This document shows positions 20,607 through 29,400 of a DNA stretch of 64,000 nucleotides, piece by piece (the first letter of the stretch is position 1; every line of letters begins with the position of its first letter). The DNA is from an uncultured Flavobacteriales bacterium (GTDB taxonomy: Bacteria; Bacteroidota; Bacteroidia; Flavobacteriales; Schleiferiaceae): positions 91,095 to 155,094 of the forward strand of contig CAJQHZ010000020.1 in NCBI GenBank assembly GCA_905478295.1, given 5' to 3'. Position numbers and translations under genes: made by a program. The notes beneath the pieces are model-generated. The model had not been told where the DNA came from, made no database searches, and saw only the letters and a list, made by a program, of their open reading frames with translations.

Positions 20607-22781
20607 CTAGTGGACAATGGCTATTTTCTTAACGAATTGAACCTCGCTAGAAACGAATTCTAAAGAATACATTCCACTGACTAAACCCTGTAAATCAAGT
20701 ATAATTTTTTCCCCGACATAACGATTGTCCGTTTGAATAATGGCTACAATTTCACCAGTATTAGAACGAATTTTTACATTTTCGAATAGGACAGGGGATG
20801 TAACCGTACATATGCCTGATGTTGGATTTGGATACACAATCACATCCGATGCAACTGCATCGATTTCGTTTTGGTTCAAAATACAATCGGCTCCTATCAT
20901 GTTTGAATCGAGCCAGTCAATACGATCCATTAACCAATCTTCTACGAGTTCCACGTCTCCCGAAAATGTAGCCGCAACATATTTTACCGCCGACGGATTA
21001 CTCCCCATCAACGGCCATCGCGCATGATTTCTCGCCGCCACACTAGTTAAAAGTGATTCGTTACCAGCAATAAAATCAGTGATAGAGTCTTTGTGCCAAA
21101 CGGTAGTTCTTAATTCCTTCCATCTACAATTAACGGCGTCTGCAAACTGAGGTGTATAGACTAAATCTTCCCACCATGCAGGATTCGTACCTGAGCACCA
21201 GTTTCCTGAAAACATGTACCCATTCGGCAAATAGCCTTGACAATAATCCACGAGGCCGAAGGCAAAATTAAAATCCCAAACTGGACCTGCATGAATTTTA
21301 CCGCCATTGCTATCCTTCTTTTTATAATAGTAGGTGCTTGCGCGATATGCGTCAATATCCTTCGTTATTTCCATCATTAGAAAGAAGTCTACGAAGGAGG
21401 CAAGATCCATGTATTGATGCCAATATTTTCCATTGTACGTAACGGTGGTATTTTGCATCGAATGTTCCCAATCGTCCACATAATCTTGTATGTAGGTCTC
21501 TTGTTGTTGAACTATATTTTTCCGCTTTGGATACGCGTAGGTATATGGGATTTTAGTGGTGTCGACTAACATGCTGAAACTAGAGCGCCAATCCACGGGT
21601 TCCCAATCCGTTTTAAAAATATATCCACCAGTCACATCATCTCCACTTATTTCGTCAGGCTTCAGTTTGGCAATATCTACGCGGTCTTCACCACGTTTTA
21701 TTTTTTCCATCATCACGTAAAGACCTTCGTAGTCGCCATTGATAAAGAGTTCAACGAACCGTGTTCTTGAGGCATAGTTACCTTGTTTGTTTGCAAGATG
21801 CATGGCCAGTACATTTCTCATAAATGAGCGGTCGCCATACGGTCCATGCAGGGTCCAATCTTCCTCCATCGGCATTTGGAGTGGTGAAACATCGGTGTCT
21901 TCCCAATGAAAGTCTTTGGTCTCAATGGCATACCCATTCTTAGGGTAAACGAATTGGGACCATCGACCTCTTTTTTCAATCTCAATATTGGTAATTAAAT
22001 CAGTGGGAACACCGTATGAAGCATGGTTAGTGGCCGTGTCATTCCATACAATCTCCATGATGCCTCGTATAGAAGGATCATCTGGAATATTCTCTTCAAA
22101 GGTATTGATACGCATGATGGCAACAGGGCTTTCGAAACAATCGAAGTCAAACCAATCAGCCGGAGTGGCATGTGTCTGTGTAGCTGTATTGACGCCGCAA
22201 TGGAGCCAATACCGTGCACTCATATCGGAACTATTAGCGCCGCCATTATTGATTGTCTGAACGGCAAGAATATTGGTCCCGTTAGTTAAGAGTCCTTGCC
22301 ATATCGCTTTGTTTACCACGAAGGTAACGGCTTCGCCTCCTTGATACATTTTCGCCTCGCGCCAGGTGGGCGGATTATAATTGTATGGAGGTGTTAATGT
22401 ATCTACATTGGCCCTCGCGATCTCTGTACCATTGAGATAGGCCACAAAACCGTCGTCGTAGTCTGCATTAAGAATTAGCGCTTCAATAGCGCTTAAATTA
22501 CTCACAGTAAACGAACGACGCATGTACAATGATGCACAGTTTGTAATAACAGTGCTGTCGTCGCCATCACCATAACCGATACCGCCAGTACCTGATGACC
22601 ATGAACTTGAATTAAATGATGCGTTCATCCAGCTGCTTGATGGTTCGCTGTTTCCAACGCGGTATTGCCATGTATCGTTTGCACCTACAAGCTTTTCCCA
22701 ATGGTCTATTTGAGCGACTCCATTGGTCGAAAAAAGGGTACATATCGCCGTTATAATGATTGCTTTGAAAGTATGTTTCAT
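20607..22781 (-). CDS. Secreted CotH-like kinase family protein with T9SS sorting domain
   Basis: A 724-residue exported protein. Residues 1-23 are a signal peptide. Residues about 30-185 form a jelly-roll-like module (WQYRVGNSEP, ADYDDGFVAYLNGTEIARA). Residues about 225-600 are a CotH kinase-like domain: KNGYAIETKDFHWED, LHGPYGDRSFMRN, GLYVMMEKIKRGEDRVDI, GGYIFKTDW and the metal-binding-like GPVWDFNFAFG near residue 505, where the second acid of the usual DFD is Asn. The last 75 residues (VYPNPTSGICTV to the end) are a type A T9SS sorting domain. CotH kinases phosphorylate proteins in other systems; the substrate here is unknown. It overlaps the upstream CYTH gene by 4 bases. Confidence 0.85.
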   Translation of the reverse strand: MKHTFKAIIITAICTLFSTNGVAQIDHWEKLVGANDTWQYRVGNSEPSSSWMNASFNSSSWSSGTGGIGYGDGDDSTVITNCASLYMRRSFTVSNLSAIEALILNADYDDGFVAYLNGTEIARANVDTLTPPYNYNPPTWREAKMYQGGEAVTFVVNKAIWQGLLTNGTNILAVQTINNGGANSSDMSARYWLHCGVNTATQTHATPADWFDFDCFESPVAIMRINTFEENIPDDPSIRGIMEIVWNDTATNHASYGVPTDLITNIEIEKRGRWSQFVYPKNGYAIETKDFHWEDTDVSPLQMPMEEDWTLHGPYGDRSFMRNVLAMHLANKQGNYASRTRFVELFINGDYEGLYVMMEKIKRGEDRVDIAKLKPDEISGDDVTGGYIFKTDWEPVDWRSSFSMLVDTTKIPYTYAYPKRKNIVQQQETYIQDYVDDWEHSMQNTTVTYNGKYWHQYMDLASFVDFFLMMEITKDIDAYRASTYYYKKKDSNGGKIHAGPVWDFNFAFGLVDYCQGYLPNGYMFSGNWCSGTNPAWWEDLVYTPQFADAVNCRWKELRTTVWHKDSITDFIAGNESLLTSVAARNHARWPLMGSNPSAVKYVAATFSGDVELVEDWLMDRIDWLDSNMIGADCILNQNEIDAVASDVIVYPNPTSGICTVTSPVLFENVKIRSNTGEIVAIIQTDNRYVGEKIILDLQGLVSGMYSLEFVSSEVQFVKKIAIVH

Positions 22782-23245
22782 ATCCAGTCTTTAAAAGGAA
22801 ATAGACTTAATGCGCTGTTCGAATATTTTCGTTGACCGCTTACTTCTTCGCCAAGCCACGTAGGACTCTCAAAGACTTCGTCCTCACTCCGTAATTCAAT
22901 TTCCGCAACAACTAAACCTGCGTTGGCACCTTCGAAAACATCTACTTCCCAGGTATGCGCACCATGAGGAACGATGTAGCGTTTTTTTTCAATGGCAGGT
23001 CGTTCACACATTTGTAAAAGTGAAAGGGCATCTCCCAGCGGTATTTCATATTCAAACTCATCTCTTGTGAGTCCGGTAGTGATGCCTTTTATGGTAAGGT
23101 ATCCATTGACTTCAGTGGCACGTACGCGCACTGTCCGCTCAGAATCATAGCTAAGATAACCCTGTCTAAAGACATAAGTAGCAGAGACATTGTCCTTCCA
23201 GTTGTCTGTACTAACTAAAAATTTACGTTCTATTTCTTTAGCCAT
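22778..23245 (-). CDS. CYTH-domain protein (triphosphate tunnel metalloenzyme)
   Basis: A 155-residue single-domain triphosphate tunnel enzyme. The signature ExExK appears as KEIERKFLV at the N-terminus; alternating charged strands follow (RTVRVRATEVNGYLTIKG, KKRYIVPHGAHTWEVDVF, LVVAEIELRSEDE), supplying the acidic and basic residues of the tunnel. Bacterial homologues of this size hydrolyse inorganic triphosphate or NTPs, rarely acting as class IV adenylate cyclase. It lies between rluA-like and CotH genes with ATGA overlap to CotH, so it is co-translated with the CotH-like protein. Confidence 0.9.
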   Translation of the reverse strand: MAKEIERKFLVSTDNWKDNVSATYVFRQGYLSYDSERTVRVRATEVNGYLTIKGITTGLTRDEFEYEIPLGDALSLLQMCERPAIEKKRYIVPHGAHTWEVDVFEGANAGLVVAEIELRSEDEVFESPTWLGEEVSGQRKYSNSALSLFPFKDWI

Positions 23246-23247
23246 AA

Positions 23248-24921
23248 TTAAAAATCTATTGGCGCTTCAATTCTAATAATCTCTTTAGTTGTTGGGTGTG
23301 TAAACTCCAATTGATGTGCATGTAAATGTAGGCGCTGTCCGATAATTCCATACAACTCATCCCCAATTATTGATAAACCTAGCCCCTCCGGATGTGCGCA
23401 ATGCACGCGCAGTTGATGCGTACGACCGGTGATGGGCTTCAATGCTAATCGGGTGCTGGATTTGAAACGCTGCAACACTGACCAGTGCGTTTCAGACGCT
23501 TTACCGGTTTTGTGGCAAACCATTTGTCGAGGGAGATCATAGTAATCCGGCGCTAAGGGTAGACGAATGACACCCTGCTCTTCAGCTACTAGGCCTGAAA
23601 TATCTGCGATGTAGGTTTTTTGAACCTGACGCTTAATGAATTGGCGTTGCATACGCTTATTCGCCTTTGGATTTAGCGTAAACATTAATAACCCTGATGT
23701 ACTCATGTCTAATCGGTGCAGCAGAATGGCCCCGGTAGCATTTGGGTACCTATTCTTAATACGAGTAAGTGCTGAATCTTCGATTTCTACTCCGGGAACG
23801 CTAAGCAACCCCGCAGGTTTATTGACGACGACCAGATCTTCATCTTCGTAAACGACGGGCATGGGCTTATCTTGACCGTAGGTGAGTAAAGGGTTCTCTT
23901 CGACCTCTAAGCCTTGAAGCATATGCCCTAAAATGGGACGGCAGCGCGAAGCACACGAAGGGTAAAAGTACGCGTGTTGACGAATCTCCTTATCGGGCGC
24001 ATTTCCCCACCAAAATTCCCCAAGCGCGAGAGGTTTGAGCTCATTTTTATACGCGTATTGTAGAAGTTTAGGTGCGCAACAATCGCCTGATCCACTGGGC
24101 GGATGTCGAAGATCAAAATCTGGGAAGCACGCACTAAGTACCTGTGATTCTCCATTGGCATTGAGGAAAGTATAATGATCAAAAATTTCACGTTGTAAGG
24201 CGTTGGATTTAAGCCGACGTTCTTCTTTTAAATCTCTGATATCAGTATCGAATTGGTCCAATTTCTCGACGAGCGCTTCTTGTTCAGCCAGCCATTCTTT
24301 ACTACTGTGTTTAAAAGCCAATTGTCCTTGGATACTTTCGCTCGCCAATCGCTCGCAAATGCCCTCGAAATCTTCTTCACTTATAGTCGGTCGTACAGCT
24401 TCCCTGTATTTCTGGCGTGCTTTTTTAGCTTCTTTGAGTGCTGCACGGCCTTTGCGCAGGTGCTCGTTGATTTCATCCAGGCGATCTTGTAGGGCTTTTT
24501 TTTGCGCTTTCCGCTTTGAATCTTGCTCTAAAGCTGCAATCGCAGCGCTCATATCATTGAGTTCAGCCTCTCCTTTTTTATAGAACGATTGGGCAGCGTG
24601 AATGTCTGCAACAGGAGGAACAAAATAACCTTGTGGTTCTTCACTTAGTTTCCCGGAATACGCCGCGAGCCACCCTAAATTTCCCGATGAATCGTTTACT
24701 ACCAGTACACCAAACATTTTGCCTTGTTCAATCAACGACTCGTGGGCTCCCATTCCAAAGTTGTGAACTAAAGTTCCTTTCAAAAGGAACGACTGCAGCT
24801 CCTTCGCGGCAGCTTCAGTGAGCGGATGTGGTTGGTAGAAGAACGGATAGGTGAATTGCTCAGGCGAAGCAATTTTACGAATGTCCGAACTGAAGAGATG
24901 GAAGATTGGGGCTGTTTTCAT
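23248..24921 (-). CDS. RluA-family pseudouridine synthase with long N-terminal coiled-coil region
   Basis: Isomerises uridines in rRNA or tRNA. At 557 residues it is nearly twice the size of RluA. The last 220 residues are the catalytic domain: VVNKPAGLLSVPG near residue 368, the catalytic HRLDMSTSGLLMF near 405 with Asp, and GRTHQLRVHC near 505. The N-terminal half contains a domain starting with a phenylalanine-rich segment, then a coiled-coil rich in Lys, Glu and Ala (about 120-250), and a Cys-bearing GSGDCCAPKLLQYAY segment near 280 that I know from this long RluA subfamily. Target uridine unknown. It is followed by the CYTH gene 2 bases later. Confidence 0.9.
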   Translation of the reverse strand: MKTAPIFHLFSSDIRKIASPEQFTYPFFYQPHPLTEAAAKELQSFLLKGTLVHNFGMGAHESLIEQGKMFGVLVVNDSSGNLGWLAAYSGKLSEEPQGYFVPPVADIHAAQSFYKKGEAELNDMSAAIAALEQDSKRKAQKKALQDRLDEINEHLRKGRAALKEAKKARQKYREAVRPTISEEDFEGICERLASESIQGQLAFKHSSKEWLAEQEALVEKLDQFDTDIRDLKEERRLKSNALQREIFDHYTFLNANGESQVLSACFPDFDLRHPPSGSGDCCAPKLLQYAYKNELKPLALGEFWWGNAPDKEIRQHAYFYPSCASRCRPILGHMLQGLEVEENPLLTYGQDKPMPVVYEDEDLVVVNKPAGLLSVPGVEIEDSALTRIKNRYPNATGAILLHRLDMSTSGLLMFTLNPKANKRMQRQFIKRQVQKTYIADISGLVAEEQGVIRLPLAPDYYDLPRQMVCHKTGKASETHWSVLQRFKSSTRLALKPITGRTHQLRVHCAHPEGLGLSIIGDELYGIIGQRLHLHAHQLEFTHPTTKEIIRIEAPIDF

Positions 24922-24978
24922 GGTACCTGTACTGCGTCGGTAAATATAGGTACAATATGTGGCTGCTAGGCCTTTGCT

Positions 24979-25890
24979 TTAGCGTGCGCCGTAAATATCG
25001 AATCTATCAAAAAACTGCCAAATCAATGTGTTCATCGAGGCGCCATTTTCTTCGAATCTATACCAAACGTGTCCTCCACCTAGAACTTTAATGTGTTCCG
25101 AAGTCACGCTGCTATCCCCTTGTTCGTAACGAATGTGTTCTATGTCGTAACTCGTGGTGGTACTCGTGGTAATAGTTGGGGTGGATTGTGCATTGTTTTG
25201 TGCGGCCCAAAACGCAACTGCATCTGGGGCACTTATGATTTCTGAACCTCCGTCGTAAGCGACTACATCATCATTAGTTCCGTGGATATTGAGTGCGGCA
25301 GTGGGATGCTGCAGCTCACATGTTTCTGTGGTATCTCCAAGACAACCTGATATTGAGGCCACTGCGGCAATTTCATTATTTAGGTAACAACCTAGGGCAT
25401 AGGACATCATCCCCCCGTTGGAGTATCCGCAAGCGTATATCCGCTCACGATCGATAAGAAAGGCAGAATCCAAAAGTCTCAGGAGTTCACTTGTAAAACC
25501 CAAATCTTCGGCATCACTCTTATTATCTGGACCTGGGAGCGCATTGTTCCAATGGGGATCGTTACCTAATAGACTTCCCTGAGGATAGACCAGTAAGAAT
25601 TGGAAAGAATCCGAAGTAGCTGTCATTCCTGTAGTAGCCGCGTGTGCCGCTGCGTTTCCTCCATAACCATGAAAATTGAGTACTACAGGTAGTGCGAACG
25701 AACTGTCATAGTTCTCAGGAATATGTACCTGGGCGCTACGGTTTAATCCGTCATATTGAAAAGATACTTCGTACATATCCAAAGATGAAGGCGGATTCTT
25801 GCCGCCGGAATTGCGGTTGCAATTCGTTAATACGAGGGCGGCTGTAGCTAATGCTAGGAAAAGTATGGGTCTCTTAAACATAGTAATCAC
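24979..25890 (-). CDS. Esterase lipoprotein, PHB depolymerase/LpqC-like
   Basis: A 303-residue exported esterase. The signal peptide ends in a lipobox (VLTNC near residue 24). The alpha/beta-hydrolase core shows LNFHGYGGNAAAH (oxyanion hole), YACGYSNGGMMSYALGC (nucleophile Ser near 155), NIHGTNDDVVAYDGG (acid near 210) and GGHVW (catalytic His near 275). This is the pattern of the esterase_PHB/feruloyl-esterase (CE1-like) family; a polysaccharide-linked ester is as likely a substrate as a polyester. Its start overlaps the stop of the DUF2490 gene by 4 bases. Confidence 0.85.
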   Translation of the reverse strand: MITMFKRPILFLALATAALVLTNCNRNSGGKNPPSSLDMYEVSFQYDGLNRSAQVHIPENYDSSFALPVVLNFHGYGGNAAAHAATTGMTATSDSFQFLLVYPQGSLLGNDPHWNNALPGPDNKSDAEDLGFTSELLRLLDSAFLIDRERIYACGYSNGGMMSYALGCYLNNEIAAVASISGCLGDTTETCELQHPTAALNIHGTNDDVVAYDGGSEIISAPDAVAFWAAQNNAQSTPTITTSTTTSYDIEHIRYEQGDSSVTSEHIKVLGGGHVWYRFEENGASMNTLIWQFFDRFDIYGAR

Positions 25891-26531
25891 GTGTCAAAAA
25901 TCAGTCCAAACTGAAGATACTGGCCTGTTCTGTCTCCTACAGTTTGCAATAGATAGCCCAATTGGAATTGAATATTAGGTGCGTATTTGTAACCCATTCC
26001 CGTATAGAACCGGTTTCTGTCAAAAGTTGTCCCGGAGGGTTGTAAAAACAGTTCGTTGTAGATGCCTAAATAAAATGTACCTGTCTCAATACGTTCGCTG
26101 TTTAATGGGTGAAATAGCATTCCACGGTACCGGTAGCGCGTTTTGAAATCGGCTTCAATCCAGCGCTGCTCGTACCTGAATCTGTGCTCTAATTTTGTTT
26201 TTCCAAAGTAATTTAAAGCAATCAATTGTTGCCAAATGCGATGTTCCATAACCTCGGGACCTATACGAGCGGAATTATAGACATGGTTGGTAATATTCGC
26301 ATATCCTCCAGTAACGACGGGACCATCACGGATTTTATAATTCAGACCGGTCCGCAGTAAAAGCTGCTCAAGCTCGTTTGGGAAGAGCCCATAATTACGG
26401 TGCTGAGCCTCCGTATGAATACTCCATGTATCGTTAATGGTGTTCGTTCCAAAATACATGAACCAGTTTCCCGGCCCTGATTGAGCATAGGTAAGGGTGC
26501 TAAAGAGCAAGCAAACAGTGAGCAATCGCAT
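25887..26531 (-). CDS. DUF2490 outer-membrane beta-barrel protein
   Basis: A 214-residue protein with signal peptide (residues 1-16, ending TYAQ) followed by alternating amphipathic strands rich in aromatic residues (WSIHTEAQHRNYGLF, LLRTGLNYKI, HRFRYEQRWIE, FYTGMGYKYAPNIQFQLGYLLQT) and a final strand ending in F-D-T. These match DUF2490, a Bacteroidota outer-membrane barrel family of unknown role. It is translationally coupled to the esterase lipoprotein that follows. Confidence 0.8.
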   Translation of the reverse strand: MRLLTVCLLFSTLTYAQSGPGNWFMYFGTNTINDTWSIHTEAQHRNYGLFPNELEQLLLRTGLNYKIRDGPVVTGGYANITNHVYNSARIGPEVMEHRIWQQLIALNYFGKTKLEHRFRYEQRWIEADFKTRYRYRGMLFHPLNSERIETGTFYLGIYNELFLQPSGTTFDRNRFYTGMGYKYAPNIQFQLGYLLQTVGDRTGQYLQFGLIFDT

Positions 26532-26577
26532 AATTCCGTAAGATTTTCGAAAATGTACTAAAAAGGGAAGGCATGTA

Positions 26578-27246
26578 CTATTTCAATGTAATTTTTTTTG
26601 AAAAGGTTCCTAGTACTTTCCCTTCTTCACGGAGCTTGCCAGGCTTGATTTCTTCGGCTCGTTCCACCGCATCCTTTGGAAAAATAAAGACGGCACCAAG
26701 CATAACTTCCTCCATGGAAATCTGAAGCATATTTCGAGCATATTTTTGACGCAGCATACCGCCTGATGACCAATAGTTAGGATGCCCTTCTGCAGTTGCG
26801 CCCAATAACATGTTTTGGATTGCCGCGCTTGTTGCCGCGATATGCTCCATATTACGAAGGTTACCTACAAAGGGCAGTGGCTCCATTTCTCGTTGTTCGG
26901 GTTGCGTTCCAAAAACATCGGGGAGCCATGTAGTAATGATAAGAAGTTCCGCAGCCCATAGCATATTTAGGATCTTGCCCGGAGGGGGATCTAGTGTTTC
27001 TAATTTTGTAGCTAGTGTATTACAAGTGGCGCCATCTGCAGTGTAGCAGCGAAATGGGAGCGAACTGGTTTGTACCCCTTCTTTATAGCGCTCTGCACTC
27101 TTGTAATGGTAGGGTGCCTTAGCAGCAAGGTTTAACAATTGTTCACAAAGTCGTTCTTGCTCGTCTTGCGTTAGTGAAGGCGCCCATGGGCTACTTGCAA
27201 GTACTTTTGAAGTTTTACGCGAATGTATGGCTTCAGTGGTGATCAT
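26578..27246 (-). CDS. Nitroreductase-like protein
   Basis: A 222-residue protein that resembles FMN-dependent nitroreductases: LLNLAAKAPYHYKSAERYKEG near the start, a central helix NMLWAAELLIITTWLP, and the AATSAAIQNMLLGATAEGHPNYWSSGGML segment that in the family holds the active-site flavin-contact helix and GxxxxWxxG loop. The classical N-terminal RRS motif is replaced by the sequence HSRKTSKV. Substrate unknown. It begins directly after the SGNH gene, in a likely menB-SGNH-nitroreductase unit. Confidence 0.75.
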   Translation of the reverse strand: MITTEAIHSRKTSKVLASSPWAPSLTQDEQERLCEQLLNLAAKAPYHYKSAERYKEGVQTSSLPFRCYTADGATCNTLATKLETLDPPPGKILNMLWAAELLIITTWLPDVFGTQPEQREMEPLPFVGNLRNMEHIAATSAAIQNMLLGATAEGHPNYWSSGGMLRQKYARNMLQISMEEVMLGAVFIFPKDAVERAEEIKPGKLREEGKVLGTFSKKITLK

Positions 27247-27963
27247 CTAAGGCTCCATGATTGTCGTGAGAATATCGTAGTAACGCTCTGAAATGAATGA
27301 GGCTCCTTGTTGGTTATAGTGAACCATGTCTGCGAGGAAAGAGTCGTCAAATCCTGTGGCCATATCTACGGATACCACAGTTGAGTTGGGCGTGTTTAGA
27401 TAGTTCACTAAACTATCCATATCGTTCTGAAATCGTGTAAAGTAATTATCTAAAACAAGCATTGCCATGGCATTACCCGGTGCCATTTTTTCTATCACGA
27501 CAGTGATATTGGGGTTGTAGACTTGTAGTTTTTGTACGATATCTACGATGTTGTCAACAGCGTCGTCGTAGGGCAAGAAATCTAAAGCGTCGTTACCCCC
27601 GGGCGAACTAAATAGCACAATATCAGGAGTGTCGACAGTGGCCATCCAATCATCTAGATCATCTAAAATTTGCCCTGATGTATATCCGCTGTGGCCTTCG
27701 TGATTTGGATCGAATTCTTCATTATCGACCAGATTATATGATTTAGGATCAATTTGAGAGCCAACAAAATCAATAGACCAACCGTTTACAAGAAGCTTTT
27801 TCCAAAGCTTGTAACGGTAACTATGGTAATTCGGTGGGTCACCCTGCACTCTTGATGCACCCAACGGTAGAATTTTTATCGCAGGTGACGCCGGTAGATT
27901 GTTTTTCTGACAAGCGGTTAAGAATACGAATGCCAGCGTAGCAATAGCCAATAGCTTTTTCAT
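27247..27963 (-). CDS. SGNH/GDSL hydrolase lipoprotein
   Basis: A 238-residue lipoprotein: signal peptide with lipobox LTAC near residue 18. The SGNH blocks are visible as ILPLGASRVQGD (block I; the Ser of GDS is replaced in context by GAS, with S as the likely nucleophile), SSPGGNDAL (block III Asn) and MVHYNQQGASFI near the C-terminus (block V His). Asp of DxxH precedes as DMVH. It resembles lipases or carbohydrate esterases that act on surface glycans; the substrate is unknown. It lies 18 bases after menB. Confidence 0.82.
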   Translation of the reverse strand: MKKLLAIATLAFVFLTACQKNNLPASPAIKILPLGASRVQGDPPNYHSYRYKLWKKLLVNGWSIDFVGSQIDPKSYNLVDNEEFDPNHEGHSGYTSGQILDDLDDWMATVDTPDIVLFSSPGGNDALDFLPYDDAVDNIVDIVQKLQVYNPNITVVIEKMAPGNAMAMLVLDNYFTRFQNDMDSLVNYLNTPNSTVVSVDMATGFDDSFLADMVHYNQQGASFISERYYDILTTIMEP

Positions 27964-27981
27964 TGGATTATTAGTTGAGTG

Positions 27982-28824
27982 TTATGGAAACTTCGGGAAT
28001 TTCGAGAAATCGCGTGGTCGCTTTTCAAGGAAGGCGTTACGTCCTTCCACGGCTTCATCTGTGCCGTAGGCTAGTCGAGTGGCTTCACCGGCATAAACCT
28101 GCTGGCCAACGAGACCGTCGTCAATGAGGTTAAATCCGAACTTGAGCATTTTGATAGCCGTTGGGCTTTTGGTCATAATCTCTTGGGCCCATTCATAAGC
28201 TACTTGTTCTAGTTCTTCGTGCGGAACTACCTTATTGACCATGCCCATTTCAAAGGCTTCTTGTGCCGAATATTCTGCTCCTAAAAAGAAAATTTCACGT
28301 GCACGTTTTTGACCGACTTGACGTGCGAGGTAGGCAGAGCCAAAGCCGCCGTCAAAGCTGGCAACATCTGCATCCGTTTGTTTAAAAACAGCATGTTCTT
28401 TACTCGCTAGGGTCAAGTCACAAACTACATGGAGACTATGACCGCCACCAACAGCCCAGCCGGGTACTACGGCAATGACCACCTTATTCATGAAGCGAAT
28501 CTGACGTTGTACATCAAGAATATTGAATCTGTTAATGCCATTTGCACCTTTGTAGCCCGTATTGGATCTCACGCGCTGATCTCCTCCAGAACAAAAGGCC
28601 CACCCACCATCTTTAGCAGACGGCCCTTCGCCGGTAATGAGCACCACGCCTATCTCCTGACTCTCATGACAGATGACTAACGCTTCCCACAGTTCGTCGA
28701 CGGTTTTCGGCGTGAAGGCGTTACGAACTTCTGGGCGATTGAACGCAATACGCGCTACGCCGTTGTGTTGTTTAAACGTAATTTCTTCGTACGCTTTGAT
28801 GGTTTGCCATTCTAATTCTGCCAT
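27982..28824 (-). CDS. menB: 1,4-dihydroxy-2-naphthoyl-CoA synthase MenB
   Basis: Cyclises o-succinylbenzoyl-CoA in menaquinone synthesis. The 280-residue crotonase-fold enzyme shows GEGPSAKDGGWAFCSGGDQRVR near residue 70, GWAVGGGHSLHVVCDLTLAS near 130 (oxyanion hole) and ADVASFDGGFGSAYLARQVG near 160, all diagnostic for MenB rather than general enoyl-CoA hydratases. Other men genes are not in this window. Menaquinone fits the type-B succinate dehydrogenase at 12.6 kb. Confidence 0.96.
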   Translation of the reverse strand: MAELEWQTIKAYEEITFKQHNGVARIAFNRPEVRNAFTPKTVDELWEALVICHESQEIGVVLITGEGPSAKDGGWAFCSGGDQRVRSNTGYKGANGINRFNILDVQRQIRFMNKVVIAVVPGWAVGGGHSLHVVCDLTLASKEHAVFKQTDADVASFDGGFGSAYLARQVGQKRAREIFFLGAEYSAQEAFEMGMVNKVVPHEELEQVAYEWAQEIMTKSPTAIKMLKFGFNLIDDGLVGQQVYAGEATRLAYGTDEAVEGRNAFLEKRPRDFSKFPKFP

Positions 28825-28886
28825 GATTCTTTATTTAGGGTAATCCAATTCATGTAAAGGTATGTCCTTACTAACTATTCCTCATG

Positions 28887-29303
28887 TCAGTTGTTCAAGT
28901 CCATCTCTTCTCCGCAATTCTTACACCGGTAGACCGTTTTCGAATAAAACGGGTAGATCATGAATAGAAATGAGATGGCAAGGGTTAGCCACCCGAGGCT
29001 CGTTTTGAAACTTTTAAAACCACCATAAATTTCATTTGATCCGCAGGTCGCGCAAGTCAATGTTTCGTTTGATTGATTTAGAAAAGGTCTTAATTCCCAT
29101 TCTTCGATCAATTCTTTGGTCCTCGTTGCATCTTCTTCTTTGATTTTAAGTCTTATACCACCTACGGCTTGACCATAAACAGGCATGACGTTATTGATGT
29201 GCTCATCAAAAATGAAACATTCGACACCCTCATTTTCGAGCCGTGTTTTTACCAAATGTGCAGAGACAGAGTCGTTGAAGGTTTGTGCCGTGACTAGTTT
29301 CAT
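28887..29303 (-). CDS. DUF2007 protein with C-terminal zinc ribbon and membrane helix
   Basis: A 138-residue protein. Residues 1-70 form a DUF2007-like (putative signal-transducing) domain: TAQTFNDSVSAHLVKTRLENEGVECFI, typical of this family. A zinc-ribbon pair follows, CATCG near 84 and CKNCG near 130, separated by one hydrophobic helix (LGWLTLAISFLFMIYPFY). The arrangement places the ribbon knuckles on either side of the helix, so either the helix is buried in a membrane and the knuckles are on the same side, or it is a hairpin. Function unknown. A full -7 element lies about 60 bases upstream. Confidence 0.78.
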   Translation of the reverse strand: MKLVTAQTFNDSVSAHLVKTRLENEGVECFIFDEHINNVMPVYGQAVGGIRLKIKEEDATRTKELIEEWELRPFLNQSNETLTCATCGSNEIYGGFKSFKTSLGWLTLAISFLFMIYPFYSKTVYRCKNCGEEMDLNN

Positions 29304-29362
29304 TGGTAGCGATTAAGGGAAGCAAACAAAGCCCGATGCATGGACTCCATTTAAAGATACTT

Positions 29363-29370
29363 CAAATGTA
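29363..29370 (-). promoter_or_regulatory. -7 element upstream of the DUF2007 gene
   Basis: Minus-strand TACATTTG, 59 bases ahead of the start at 29303, in the 97-base gap before the MFS gene. A second near-match TATCTTTA lies nearer the gene. Confidence 0.4.
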
Positions 29371-29400
29371 AATACTACGGGATGTATGAAGTTGGATGTT

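Noticed and set aside
23928..24583. Frames of 87 and 126 codons within the RluA gene
   Set aside because: Lie wholly inside the confidently identified pseudouridine synthase and reflect its Lys/Glu-rich coiled coil read in other frames.
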